From assembly GCA_960531495.1 (NCBI GenBank), contig OY482859.1:30769481-30833480 (forward strand): a stretch of 64,000 nucleotides of DNA. The letters run 5' to 3'. Positions within the stretch are counted from its first letter, which is position 1; every line of letters begins with the position of its first letter. Shown here in pieces: positions 1 to 11,399 of this stretch. The translations under genes were made by a program, and so were the position numbers. The notes beneath the pieces were generated by a model. The model ran no database searches, was not told where the DNA came from, and saw nothing but the letters and a program-made list of their open reading frames with translations. This DNA comes from Zeus faber (taxonomy: Eukaryota; Chordata; Actinopteri; Zeiformes; Zeidae).

Positions 1-1565
1 CAATGTTACACACCCCCCCGGCGATGCCGGCAGGCCGCCAGGTATACAGGCCCTCCGCCAACCCCAGCACCCGGGGCGCCCACCGCAGAGAAGCCCCGCC
101 GCAGAAGCGAAAGGCCAACAGCCGCCCCCCACACCCCAACCCACACCCACAACGACAAGCAGTCCCCCCCAGGGGCCCCAGAAGGCACCCTGCGGTGCTC
201 TCCGCAGCCCCACCAGGTCGCAGCACATACCAAGCCACCAGGCACAAGCCTTCAGGACTCCAGCCAGGCCAGGAGGGCCCGACCGCCCCCCGGCCAACCA
301 CGCCCCCACACCAACCCGCCAGCGACCGGCCACCCCGGAAAACCCCAGTGCTCAATGTGTGCTGTTGGTAACTGCCGTTAAAATTGCGGGGCTGGGGGTG
401 CGAGTCCTTCAGGCAAGTCGAACCCAATTCACTCACACCCCTCCTGTCTCACAGACCCTGGTTCGATGGAGTGTTGTTTGGAGTAGGATTGGTGTGCCAA
501 TGTGTGTGTGTGTGTGTGTGTGTGTTCGAAGCTAATGTGAGTGGGATTAAAATTTTGGGACGGACGAGAAGCATGCTTGGGCAGGAGCATGACAGGCAAG
601 ATGGCAGCTGCCCACCACATCCCCACCCACATAGCCTGCACCCAGCCAAGCCCTTGGTCTATTGTGTGGTGTATGTGCTGAGTATGAGTTTGGCAATGGG
701 AGAGATAGGCGAGTCGCGACCGGATCGATCAAGGGGCGCAGCAGGCCGGGGAGCAACCACACGGACCCCTTCACCCCAGACCCAAACACGCCCAAGTGCG
801 GCCACCTCGTGTACCTGGTGGCAGCCAACCCACAGCAATCAGCCAAGGGTGCAGTGCGTCCGCCATGTCGGGTAGCTCCGCGCCCACATCAGGCCCCTGG
901 TCAGGCCCTAGCCGCCGGGCATACTGACTACAGAACAGAGGGCCGCAGAGAGTACCCCCACCCACAGCTCGACCCCCCAGCAACGAGCACCCCGCGCACC
1001 GAGAGTGTCAGAGGGCAGGTACCTCGGCCGCCCGGTGGGATGACAGGAGACCGCCACATGGTGAGCCCCGCGCCTAGCACAGCCAGCCAGGTTCAGGACT
1101 CAGGTTGACAGGCCCCAGATGGAACGCCCAACCAGACCCGGCACAACGGGCCACCCCCCCCCCCACGGGACGCAGAGGGACACGCAGGCCCAGCCACCCC
1201 ATCAACGGGGGGCGACCCCAGCGGCGTGCCGACCTGCCAACCACAGGGCCCGAGACCCGAACCAGCGACCCACAGCCCCCGCCCCCAGCCCGAGCCCCAG
1301 AACACACAACCACGCCCGGAACCCACACACAGACGCCAGCTGCAGGTACTCTCCGGGAGCAAGTCTCCCCCCCTACCACCCCCGGAGACAGGCCAGCTCA
1401 ACTCAGGCAAAGGAGCAGGAGGAGCGCCACCCCCCCAGACCACCCAACTCCCCCGTGGGCCCCGGAATCCCCCAAGAACACCGGCCCACGTACCACGGAG
1501 CTGCCCAGGCAGCCACCCAAATGCGAGCACCGGCAGACCAGGAGGGCCCCCACATGCCCCAAAGC
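1..1565 (-). mobile_element. G-rich 3' UTR of a minus-strand L1 (probable)
   Basis: This stretch is extremely C-rich on the given strand and so G-rich on the L1 sense strand, with many runs of 3-12 G. It lies directly downstream of the L1 ORF2 end that begins near 1790. On the minus strand the junction near 1560-1580 reads CAATGTCATTGC then GGGGCATGT, closely matching the start of the 3' UTR of the second L1 (CAATGTCGTGGTG then GGGGCATGT near 20541-20567), which supports the assignment. The long ORFs on both strands are compositional products of proline and glycine codons and are not genes. The segment 430-560 is less G-rich and holds a (GT)n run, so a separate insertion there cannot be excluded. 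Confidence 0.45.
501..525. repeat. (GT)n microsatellite
   Basis: About twelve uninterrupted GT units lie inside the G-rich block. Confidence 0.9.
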
Positions 1566-3095
1566 GCAATGACATTGCAACGACTTAGGAAGACTCACTA
1601 TTAAATTATGGAGTTATGTCAGTGATAAAAGTAGCCCATATTTCATTATATGAATCAACATTGTTTTGGGATATTGCCAATAGTTTTTCCATTGAGATGT
1701 AATCTATTAAGAACTGCAACCATTGGGATGTGGTGAGATTACCTCTATTTTTCTCGGCCATTGTTAAGGCGATCAAAATGGGTTGGTGGTGTTTCAGTGG
1801 TGGGTCGACTGAGGAGAGGTCACCGAGAAGACATATAGACGGGGAGACTGGAATGCTGCTACCCAGAAGGTTGATAGCTTCTTGGTGATGTTGGTCCGGA
1901 ATGCTAGGATAGGTGGGCAGAGCCAGAAAGCATGAAAGTAGTAATCTCTGGTATCAAGGGAACAGTGAGAGCATATGTCTTCATCCACAAAACCCATTTC
2001 GAACATTTTGTGTTCCGTGATATGGGCTCTCTGCAAAATCTTAGATTGGATGAGTTGCATTTTGGAGTTGCGGATCAAAGAAAAGGTGTTGTCGCAAATA
2101 AGCTTCCCCAGGTTGATATCGGTGGGAACAGCAAGGTCTCTTTACCATTTCATTGTAGGTAAAGATAAGGTGTTAAATTCTGAAAAAGGGTGACCAATAT
2201 GAGTGAGATGTTCAATCATTTCAGGTGGTTGTAGGATGTTGTTCGTCAATTTGATTTTAACTTTTAGAAACTGCTGTAATTGAAGGAATTGAAGGAAACC
2301 GTGGCCACCGATATTATACGTTTGGGTTAAGGTTGGGAAGGATAAAAGTGAACTGTTTTCAAAAATGTGTTCCAGATGAGTAATTCCTTGTCTTTTCCAA
2401 GACCTAAAGATTACTGGTCTGTATTTAACGAGGAAATCTGGGTTGTGCCAGATTGGCGTGAATCTGTTTGGAGATAGAATGCGACCACTGAGTTTGAAGA
2501 ATTTCCACCAGGCTGACAGAGTTGTTGCGATAAGTGGGTTTTTAAAGCGATTATGTTTCTATAGATTATAGATTCAGTAAGGAATGGGAGATAATAATAA
2601 CTCCTGACATTCAGATTGTTCAATGTCTCGCCATCCATGGGCCAATTGTTGCTCTGGTTGTAACCATTTAATTAAAAATTGAAGAAGGTTTGCTAGATAG
2701 TAGTATCTAAAGTTTGGGGCTGCTAGGCCTCCTTTGTTTTTCTGGAGTGTTGCTAGTTTAATTCTTGGTTTCTTGTATGTCCAATAAAATTTGTTGACTA
2801 TTTAGTCGAGAGTATTAAACCAATGTACTGTTGGTTGCACTGGGGTCATTGAAAATACATAGTTTATTTTTGGAAGTATATTAATTTTCACTGCTGCAAT
2901 CCTACCAATTAGTGAAATGGGTAGGTTGTTCCATCGAATGAGGTCTTCTTCAATGGATTTGAGCCATGGAGTGAAGTTAAGGGTAAACAAATCTGATAGG
3001 CTGGGGGAGATAGCAAGTTCCAGTTCTCCTAGACCTAATTCAGTTTTTTGATACATGTTATCCAATGTTCATGTTTTTGTGTAAATGTTGTTTGT
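1566..3095 (-). pseudogene. L1 ORF2 3' fragment (teleost L1 LINE)
   Basis: The minus strand encodes pieces of the C-terminal half of L1 ORF2p in several broken frames. At 3065-2802 the stretch contains IRWNNLPISLIGRIAAVK, the conserved segment downstream of the reverse transcriptase palm. At 2078-1794 the end of ORF2 contains KILQRAHITEHKMFEMGF followed by a Cys-His cluster (CSHC...H...C), the zinc-binding tail of this family. The endonuclease and the palm with its catalytic aspartates are absent, so the copy is 5' truncated near 3095, the usual result of incomplete target-primed reverse transcription. Stops and frameshifts make it a dead copy. The same family appears on the plus strand at 19170-20880. 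I am confident about L1; the subfamily is not determined. Confidence 0.85.
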
Positions 3096-3096
3096 T

Positions 3097-3613
3097 TCTA
3101 TGTTTATTTGTCTCACGTGGTGATTCTCCCCCTCTTGGAGTAGTGATCAGTTGTTTATAGACCCAAACATGATGAATAGTTCTCCAAAGAGGGGGGTTGG
3201 TGGTGGCTCTCCATAACCAAAACTGTGCTCTTGTCATTACATTACATTACATTTCGTCATTTAGCAGACGCTTTTATCCAAAGCGACTTACAATTATTCA
3301 AACACCGACGGACGCAGCCATCAGGAGCAATGAGGGATTAAGTGTCTTGCTCAAGGACACTACAGCATGCTAGCAGGAGGAGCCTGGGATCGAACCAGCA
3401 ACCAGCAACCTTTAGATTACTAGACGACCAGCTCTACCTCCTGAGCTACCGTCATCCTACAGGTCATCCACAGGACAGAGTTATTGCAGCAGTTCCTGAT
3501 GATTTTAGAATTAATAAAGAGTTGCATTGCAGGCTGAGAACTTGAACTCCACTTGCAGACTAACTCTGTCCTGAATGCAATGGCATACAAATACTCTCTG
3601 TTGTATGCCCAGC
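3097..3613. repeat. Unclassified dispersed repeat, copy 1 (interrupted by a SINE)
   Basis: Apart from the SINE at 3238-3450, this interval aligns with 21249-21545. Shared landmarks are TGGTGATTCTC, TAGTTGTTTATAGACC, GCTCTTGTCAT, CAGGTCATCCACAGGA and TTGCAGACTAACTCTGTCC. Each copy is about 300 bp without the insert. No coding capacity, tRNA promoter or terminal inverted repeat is evident, so the class is unknown. Confidence 0.75.
3238..3450 (-). mobile_element. tRNA-derived SINE (V-SINE/DANA-Mermaid-like)
   Basis: On the minus strand the element starts with a tRNA-like head: GGTAGCTCAGGAGGTAGAG fits a pol III A box and GGTTCGATCCC fits a B box. It ends with TAAGTCGCTTTGGATAAAAG and GCGTCTGCTAAATGAC, a 3' core that I recall from zebrafish DANA/Mermaid-type SINEs, then an (ATTAC)-like tail. 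The 5-bp direct repeat GTCAT flanks it at 3233-3237 and 3451-3455, and the related repeat at 21249-21545 has the uninterrupted site. The family name is from memory; the tRNA-derived SINE identity is read directly. Confidence 0.8.
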
Positions 3614-3760
3614 GTGCTGACAGCACAGGTTAAAAATAAATAAATAAATAAAGGGTTATGAAAAGAAAAATGAGCAGGGAGGAACATAATAAATTGTAAC
3701 CTTAAAATGCTGCCTCTCACATGGTCTTGAACCAAAAGGTTTGTCCCCCACCGTCTTCAA
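3614..3760. other. Short A-rich spacer, no gene seen
   Basis: It contains a short (AAAT)n run at about 3633-3652. Nothing else is recognisable. Confidence 0.5.
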
Positions 3761-3890
3761 GAAGAATCTTTAATTGTCACATGACACGCCACTACAACAC
3801 ATGCATAGACACACACACTTTGGATGGTGGCCGGTGAAATGGGTCCTCTGCATTTGACCATTCCCCACCCATACCCATAAGAGGTGGGGC
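3761..3890 (-). mobile_element. 3' fragment of SINE family A
   Basis: Read on the minus strand, this matches the 3' half of the SINE at 56019-56438: a stretch like AAATGCAGAGGACCCATTTC, then CCGGCCACCATC, a CA-rich spacer and TGTGACAATTAAAGATTCTT. The tRNA-like head is missing, so it is a 5' truncated copy. Confidence 0.7.
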
Positions 3891-4261
3891 TATGTGGGCA
3901 GCTTATACCGGTATATCGGAAAATAAGTATTGAAACCGTTTCAAATATTCAAAATCGATATGTATAGAAACATTTGTTTATCGGCCTCATGAGCGCAGGC
4001 ATAGGCCGATGACGATTATCTCAAAACGCCAAATACTGGCCCAATTAATCAGCCGACCACTATTTTTCAATAAAGATCCAAATCTCCAAAAAGAGCCGAA
4101 CTTTTCATTTCTAATCCATTCGCAATCCCATCCCATCCCAACCTACCTGAACAGCAAAACCAACCCACATCCTGGGCATTTTTTCCAAAAAGAGAGAGAG
4201 AAAAGGAAACCTCCAGGTTTAGGGCCCTTACCATTTTTTTTTATTTTTTAGAGCTTTTTGT
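3891..4261. other. No gene or repeat recognised
   Basis: AT-rich DNA with short purine runs. The 80-codon ORF here has no recognisable domain. Confidence 0.5.
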
Positions 4262-4350
4262 GCTTAATCACCGGTCGTCATGACATTTCACTGCATATAT
4301 GTATGACCGTATGTACATGCATGTGACAAATAACCTCTTAAATCTAATAA
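4262..4350 (+). mobile_element. L2 LINE 3' end fragment
   Basis: It matches the last 90 bp of the L2 copy at 8495-8592: TCACCGG, CATTTCACTGCATATATGTA and ATGTGACAAATAA, then a CTTAAATCT-type tail. Only the 3' terminus is present, as in a heavily 5' truncated LINE insertion. Confidence 0.7.
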
Positions 4351-4645
4351 TCATATATACACATCTCCGAATCACTGAATGACCTCTGCACAATGACTGA
4401 ATGACAGTCTGTCCATCAGCACTTTCAGTATCTGCTTAAACCCTTAGCTGTTTTATTCTTCTGAACTTGCATTTACTGTCAAAAAACATATTCACTGTCA
4501 CACTCAAGATTTTATTATCACGTTTGAAACAGATTGAAAAACACCCGTCAATGAACAAGTATGAGTAGTTGACACACGGTAATCGAACACGGGGCTACAG
4601 TATAGGAGTGCAAAACTCTTCTCACTACACTTATTTGTCACATGC
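4351..4645. other. Intergenic, nothing recognised
   Basis: No gene or repeat family recognised. Confidence 0.5.
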
Positions 4646-4767
<122 letters not shown>

Positions 4768-5030
4768 CACAAAAAGTTAGGGATATTTGGCTTTAGGGTG
4801 AAATTTATGGAAAATGTAAAAAGTTCACACTACAGTGATATTATATCATGATTGTAGGGTATTTAAGTAGAAGCAGACAATGATAATTTCCTCATCTCAA
4901 GCAATTTATTGAAACAAAGGCCAACAACAGTGGTGGGTAAACCACAACGAAAAATGTCAATGTCTCAATAACTTGTCATGTGCCCTTGAGCATCAATTAC
5001 AGCATGACAACGACGTCTCATGCTGTAAAA

Positions 5031-6531
5031 ACTCGCTGTCGTTCAAGTGACGTCAGCGAGTTTACGGAGGTTGTAGTAAGTTTTGTAACTACGCTAGCAG
5101 ATAGCATCGTTCCCACAGTGAAAGTTCTGAGATTTCCAAACCAGAAACCGTGGGTTGATAAATCCATCTGCTGCGCTCTGAATGCTCGCACGGGCGCTTA
5201 CAACAACGGTCTTGTATCCGGTCTTCAGTACTCGCCCAGATGGCATATCTGGGCGAGTACTGAAGACCTGTGCTAACCAGCTAGCTCCAGTGTTCACTAC
5301 AATATTCAACATCTCCCTGGCTGAATCAGTGGTCCCGTCCTGCTTCAAGAGGTCTACCATCGTTCCTGTCCCAAAGAACACCTCTCCTGCCTTCCTGAAT
5401 GACTACCGTCCGGTGGCCTTCACCTCGGTAGTCATGAAGTGCTCAAGAGGCTGATTAAGGAGTATATCTGCGCCTCCCTCCCCCGCACCTTGGACCCGTT
5501 GCAGTTCGCGTACCGGCAGAACAGATCCACGGATGACGCGGTCTCCCAGGTACTGCACACCACGCTCACGCATCTGGATGGCCAGAAGGGGGCCTATGTG
5601 AGAATGCTGTTCATTGATTATAGTTCAGCTTTCAACACCATAGTCCCCACCAGACTGGCTGTCAAGCTGAAGGAGCTCGGACTAAATGCTGTGTGCCTGG
5701 ATCCTGGACTTCCTCACAGCCTGCCCCCAGGTGGTCAGGGTGGGGAAGAGCATGTCAAGCTCCCTACTGTACTCCCTGTACACACATGACTGTGTGGCCA
5801 GGTACAGCTCCAACACCATCATAAAGTTTGCTGATGACACCGTTGTCGTGGGCCTGATCACCGACTGCGATGAGAAGGCCTACCGCGAGGAGGTGGCTGA
5901 CCTGTCACTCTGGTGCCAGGACAACAGCCTCCACCTGAACGTCAGCAAAACTAAGGAGCTGATTGTGGACTTTAGGCGAGGATCACAATCGAGGACGCAC
6001 GCGCCCTTGGTGATTAATGGGACTTCTGTTGACAGGGTGAGCAGCTTCAAATACCTGGGAGTCCATATCACAGAGGACTTAACATTGACTGTACATACAG
6101 ACACTCTGGTGAGAAAGGCGAGGCAGCGTCTTTACCACCTCAGGCAGCTGAGGAAATTCCGGGTCTCGGTGAGGATCCTCAAGTCCTTCTGCTCTGGAGC
6201 AGTGGAAAGCATACCGACAGGCAACATTACTGCCTGGTTTGGGAGCTGTACTGCTCAGGACAGGCGGGCCCTGCAGAGGGTGGTGCGTTCAGCTGAACGT
6301 ACCACTGGAACTACCCTCCCCCCCTTGCAGGAGTTATACACCAGGAGGTGTAGTAGCAGAGCCCGCAGGATCATGAAGGATCCTCATCACCCCAACAACA
6401 GACTGTTCCAGCTGCTGCGGTCAGGCAAGCGCCTCCACAGTCACACAGCGAGAACAGAGAGACTGAGAGAGAGTTTTTTTCCGAAAGCCATTAGAAATGT
6501 CAACGCTGACCTCACCAGGGGTCCTCACTGA
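5031..6531 (+). pseudogene. L2 ORF2 reverse transcriptase (degenerate)
   Basis: Segments appear in order: the linker with [19 protein letters not shown]; the RT fingers [19 protein letters not shown] and [20 protein letters not shown]; the palm with [13 protein letters not shown] (first Asp) and IIKFADDTVVVG (the FADD catalytic pair); then the thumb and C-terminal region with FKYLGVHITEDLT and LRQLRKFRVS. A deletion joins the linker to the fingers around 5218-5270 at a perfect hairpin. Another small deletion near 5765 removes the PQG-type motif before [10 protein letters not shown]. Frames change near 5450 and 5700. The copy is therefore inactive. Confidence 0.9.
5220..5268. repeat. Perfect 22-bp inverted repeat (hairpin) inside L2
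   Basis: The arms are 5220-5241 and 5247-5268 around the loop GGCAT. The right arm is normal L2 coding sequence (the SGRVLKT region); the left arm is its exact reverse complement and replaces the expected L2 linker sequence. Confidence 0.95.
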
Positions 6532-6725
6532 GCCACACACATAGGCTCCACTATCCTACTGTACTATTATGTAGCATACTGTACCGCATACTGTGTCATT
6601 GTTCAGGGTTGTTCGTGATGCCGTATTGCTGCGCCGTACTGTTGTATACTGTGCTGTATTATCCCAAACACTACCTCACTTTATTCACATGCCACTTTAA
6701 TTCACATGCCACTTTAATGCATATA

Positions 6726-8294
6726 CAGTGGGGCAAAAAAGTATTTAGTCAGCCATCAATTGTGCAAGTTCTCCCACTTAAAAAGATGAGAGGCCTGTAA
6801 TTTTCATCATAGGTACACTTCGACTATGAGAGACAGAATGGGGGGAAAGAATCCAGGAAATCACATTGTAGGATTTTTAATGAATTAATTGGGAAATTCC
6901 TCGGTAAAATAAGTATTTGGTCACCTACAAACAAGCAAGATTTCTGGCTTTCACAGACCTGTAACTTTTTCTTTAAGAGGCTCCCCTGTCCTCCACTCGT
7001 TACCTGTATTAATGTCACCTGTTTGAACTCGTTATCAGTATAAAAGACACCTGTCCACAACCTCAAACAGTCACACTCCAAACTCCACTATGGCCAAGAC
7101 CAAAGAGCTGTCAAAGGACACCAGAAACAAAATTGTAGACCTGCACCAGGCTGGGAAGATTGAATCTGCAATAGGTAAGCAGCTTGTTGTGAAGAAATCA
7201 ACTGTGGGAGCAATTATTAGAAAATGGAAGACATACAAGACCACTGATAATCTCCCTCGATCTGGGGCTCCACGCAAGATCTCACCCCGTGGGGTCAAAA
7301 TGATCACAAGAACGGTGAGCAAACATCCCAGAACCACACGGAGGGACCTAGTGAATGATCTGCAGAGAGCTGGGACCAAAGTAACTAAGGCTACCATCAG
7401 TAACACACTACGGCGCCAGGGACTCAAATCCTGCAGTGCCAGACATGTCCCCCTGCTTAAGCCAGTACATGTCCAGGCTCATCTGAAGTTTGGGAGAATG
7501 TCATATGGCCAGATGAAACCAAAATAGAACTTTTTGGTAAAAACTAAACTTGTCATGTTTGGAGGAGAAAGAAAGCTGAGTTGCATCCAAAGAACACCAT
7601 ACCTACTGTGAAGCATGGGGGTGGAAACATCATGCTTTGGGGCTGTTTTTCTGCAAAGGGATCAGGACAACTGATCCGTGTAAAGGAAAGAATGAATGGG
7701 GCCATGTATCGTGACATTTTGAGTGAAAACCTCCTTCCATCAGCATGGGCATTGAAGATGAAACGTGGCTGGGTCTTTCAGCATGACAACGATCCCAAAC
7801 ACACCGCCCAGGCAACGAAGGAGTGGCTTCGTAAGAAGCATTTCAAGGTCCTGGAGTGGCCTAGCCAGTCTCCAGATCTCAACCCCATAGAAAATCTTTG
7901 GAGGGAGTTGAAAGTCCGTGTTGCCCAGCGACAGCCCCAAAACATCACTGCTCTAGGGGAGATCTGCATGGAGGAATGGGCCAAAATACCAGCAACAGTG
8001 TGTGAAAACCTTGTGAAGACTTACAGAAAACGTTTGACCTCTGTCATTGCAAACAAAGGGTATATAACAAAGTATTGAGATGAACTTTTGTTACTGACCA
8101 AATACTTATTTTCCACCATAATTCTAAATAAATTATTTAAAAATCAGACAATGTGATTTTCTGGATTTTTTTTTTCTCATTTTGTCTCTCATAGTCGAAG
8201 TGTACCTATGATGAAAATAACAGGCCTCTCTCACCTTTTTAAGTGGGAGAACTTGCACAATTGGTGGCTGACTAAATACTTTTTTGCCCCACTG
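6726..8294 (+). mobile_element. Tc1-like transposon A in the L2 3' UTR
   Basis: Terminal inverted repeats of about 148 bp lie at 6726-6873 and 8147-8294, both starting CAGTGGGGCAAAAAAGTATT. TA target duplications lie at 6724-6725 and 8295-8296. The element is 1.57 kb, normal for fish Tc1-like transposons with long repeats. The two repeats are nearly identical, differing by a few substitutions and short indels, so the insertion is fairly recent and postdates the L2 insertion it interrupts. Confidence 0.95.
7090..8078 (+). pseudogene. Tc1-like transposase (element A), frameshifted
   Basis: The first frame (7090-7527) holds the bipartite paired-like DNA-binding domain, starting [20 protein letters not shown], and the link [13 protein letters not shown]. 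The second (7581-8078) holds most of the DDE domain: [33 protein letters not shown] (second Asp) and [11 protein letters not shown] (Glu), a D34E spacing. The first catalytic Asp lies between them, near 7512 in WPDET, in a third frame. A short deletion after the LKF codons near 7490 and a frameshift near 7550 separate the parts, so no full enzyme can be made. Apart from these, the coding sequence is well preserved. Confidence 0.93.
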
Positions 8295-8515
8295 TAACTG
8301 TATATACATAATTGTCTATTCCATATACATAAGCATATTCCCTCTATCTATTCCATTTTATTTCATTTTATTTTATTGTAATTTATTCTATATATATATT
8401 TTTTTATTCTATAAGTATTCGACTTACTGTATTACATTTTAGGAGTCAGTTAGTTGGTCTTTTAGAAAGAAATTTTTCCGAGGACATATTGTGTGTTATC
8501 ACCGGGTGCGTTGCA

Positions 8516-9540
8516 TTACATTTCACTGCATATATGTATGAAAGTATGTATATGTATGTGACAAATAAACCTCTTGAATCTTGTATCTTGAATCTTGTTC
8601 ACAAGTCGACTTATTGTCTGCTGAGGAATGGCACCCCACTCTTCTTGAAGGGCGGCCCTCTTGTCATTGTGATTCTGGGGTACAAAGTAACGAACCTCCA
8701 CACGGCGCCTCAGCTGATCCCATAGGTTTTCTATGGGATTCAGGTCTGGAGAAAGTGCAGGCCACTCCATTTGAGGTACCCCAGTCTCCAGCAGCTGTTC
8801 CCTAATGATGCAACCTCAATGAGCTGGAGCATTGTCGTCCATGAAGATGAAATTAGGCCTGTGTTGGTCATGCAGGGGCACAATGACTGGATTAATGATG
8901 TTATTCAGGTAGTATGGGCTTGTCACTGTACCATTCACAAAGTGTAGGGCTGTTCTGTATTGACTAGGCACACCTGCCCACACTGTAAAACCACCACCAC
9001 CAAAGGTTTGTCTGGTGACAACAGTGGCTGATGCATAGCGCTCTCCTTGACGTCTCCAACATCGTTGGCGGCCATCATTTCTGCTCAACGTGAATCGACT
9101 TTCATCAGAGAACAGCACTGAGGCCACTGGTCCCCCGTCCGGTGTAAATGCTCCCTGGCCCATGCAAGACGATGATGGCTGTGCCTGGTGGTGTGGTCAG
9201 GTACCCTTGCAGGTTGTCTAGCACGTAGACCACACTGATGTAAACGGTTTGGAATGGTCTGACGTGACACTCGGGTGCCTCTCACCTCCCTTAAATGTGC
9301 CTGGAGTTGAGTGGCATTCATCATCCGGTTCCGCAGGGCACTGTTCACAATGAAGCGGTCATCAGTGTGGGATGTGGCCAAAGGACGTCCACTTCTATGC
9401 CTTTCTGTGACTCTTCCATTCTCTCTGTATCTCTGTTGCAACCTGCTGATGACACTCTGTGACACTCTAAGCTCAGTGGCCACTTCCCTCTGAGAACATC
9501 CTGTTTGAAGCCTCGCAATGACGAGGTACTGTTGATCAAT
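8516..9540 (-). pseudogene. Tc1-like transposase (element B)
   Basis: The minus-strand frames run from a paired-like DNA-binding region (ELRVSQSVISRLQQRYRENG, then the HRSGRPL link) to a DDE catalytic domain. SDESRFTLS carries the first catalytic Asp, FMDDNAPAH the second, and [19 protein letters not shown] the Glu. The pieces lie in different frames around 9100-9160 and 8770-8830, so the gene is frameshifted. The enzyme would cut and paste the element at TA sites using the repeats at both ends. The N-terminal frames before 9483 are also disrupted. Its C-terminal coding end lies immediately beyond the L2 insertion point. Confidence 0.85.
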
Positions 9541-9869
9541 TGTTAGGTGTCATCTTGGTCTCATGATGTCAAAATGTGAACAGCATGATGAAGAGGACTG
9601 TATAAATACCAATTTTAATTGAACCAGGAAATGCATTGGTCGATTCATGGATCAAACACCTGTTGTGAATTTTGCCGTTCAGCTCGTTAGAGAACAGCAA
9701 GTTGTGCAAAAAGTACTGAAACATTGAACAGTTGGACATGTGCATTCAAAAGTTTAGAGAAGGTCAAATTAAGTTCACCTGTAAAGGTTAAAGTGCATTT
9801 TAGGTTCATCCTGAAATTTCACCCGAAAGCCAAATATCCCTAACTTTTTCTGAGTAGTGTATACCCGTC

Positions 9870-10570
9870 TTCAAGTTTGTTGCGCTACATTTAGTTCACC
9901 AGTGGTTATCCCCCAAGAGCGCTGTGAATGAAGCTTTGAGTAGCGAAACTAATTTTCAATCCAATGGTTCAAACTGGGGATCATACAGAGGTCGGAGAGC
10001 AAAAATCAACAAATTTATTCACAAAATAAATGTGTCCAAAAGTAGCCCTTTAAGTTTATTCTGCAACAATAACAAAACAAAAAAGAAACAGCCTCGCAGC
10101 AAGCTGTACACACAACCATCTACCATCAAACAATATTGTGTGCCCATTCTATTAGTGGGGAATGGGTCAAGTGGAAAGGTATAGAGAATATTTTCACACA
10201 CCATAGCTGAGTGACTGACCGAAGTAGCTGGGCAGGAATCGGTAAAAAAAAAACAAAAAAAAGGTGGTTCAGTGGACCAGTAACTAGGGTTGTTATTATG
10301 ATTTAGCTGACGAGAAATTGATTTTGATTAACACTTTTGTCATTTTTGTTCATTTTATTCTGCAATTACAGTATAAGCTTATAATAGTGGAATAATACAC
10401 ATACACCTCTCAAAGAAAACCATTTATTTTACATTGAGCATTGGTGCATTAAGCATCCAGTTTATTTGCCTCAAATTAACTGATGGAAATACATTGGTTT
10501 AAAATACCCCTTGAAATTTGGAAGGAAACATTTACTTGTGGAATTTAAGGTTTTTCCGAATAAAATAACT
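9870..10570. other. No gene recognised
   Basis: AT-rich DNA. An 86-codon ORF at 9924-10184 shows no domain. Confidence 0.5.
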
Positions 10571-11399
10571 GAGATCAGTTTATGTGATTATGTGATAACT
10601 GTGACAGCTCTGAGGTTCGGCTAAACCGGGTTTCCCCTGTATATCGAGCAAAACTTATACTGCACAGTAACAGCTTCCAGTTCTTTTGGGTTGAAACATA
10701 GACCTTCTTCGGTGTCCAAAAAGCTGAAATGTCAGCAGCCACAGTTGGATCAAAATGGTCTATTGTAATAGGGGGTAAATTACTATATAAGTTGCCGTTC
10801 TTTTGTGAAAAGACGTTCTTCACAACAGCTCTCCATCTCTGCTGGTTGAGTCGACCAGAAAGAATATTCCGCTAGGCTGATCCAACAATTGAAGGATCGA
10901 AGGACAGCATGTTTTATTCACCATTCAATATATGTTTGTACGTGGTTCATGTTGCATCCTATAATGTGAAGAGTATCCTGTGCTCTTCGATGCAATTCGT
11001 ACCACAATTCCTCTCTCTGCACACAATCTGTTCCAGCGTATATAGCGTTTTTGATTTCACACAATGAACTTTCCAGCAGTCGGCTTCACTGTGGTACTTA
11101 TCGTACTGTATGTATATTTTTGTAAACATTTCACAAATCAGTAAGGAACAAGATGAATTCAGACACATCAAACTTGAAGACATCAAACTGTTCATACCAT
11201 CATCCTCATTCTGATATGAATGTTGGGAGCTGTGGTTTAGGTATTTCCTTAACCCCAGGAACTTTAAAACTTTTCCCAGTCTTGGCTTCTCAATTTAGAA
11301 CAGCGAGAATTTGCTGGCTCAGGTTCTGAGATGACTGCTACGACATATTTCTTATAGTAGAATATGGCATCTGGAGCTTGTGGCCACACAAATAAGTTC

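Larger units (their letters stand above)
5029..8592 (+). mobile_element. L2-clade LINE inserted in Tc1-B, itself carrying Tc1-A
   Basis: The reverse transcriptase ORF at 5031-6531 and a 3' UTR ending in GTGACAAATAAACC then CTTGAATCTTG repeats mark an L2-type LINE. The 3' UTR is interrupted at 6726-8294 by a complete Tc1-like element. Tc1-B sequence flanks both sides of the whole. The copy is 5' truncated (no endonuclease) and has further internal deletions. Its 3' tail is shared with SINE family A in this window. Confidence 0.85.

Noticed and set aside
3-1604. Several long overlapping ORFs on both strands in the first 1.6 kb
   Set aside because: They are Pro/Arg-rich or Gly/Trp-rich because of the C-rich composition; all frames are open together and no domain is seen. 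Treated as L1 3' UTR.
3390-3450. Possible tRNA gene on the minus strand
   Set aside because: A- and B-box-like sequences belong to a SINE with a tail core and target duplication; no tRNA cloverleaf with acceptor stem was seen. The same applies at 56019 and 59085.
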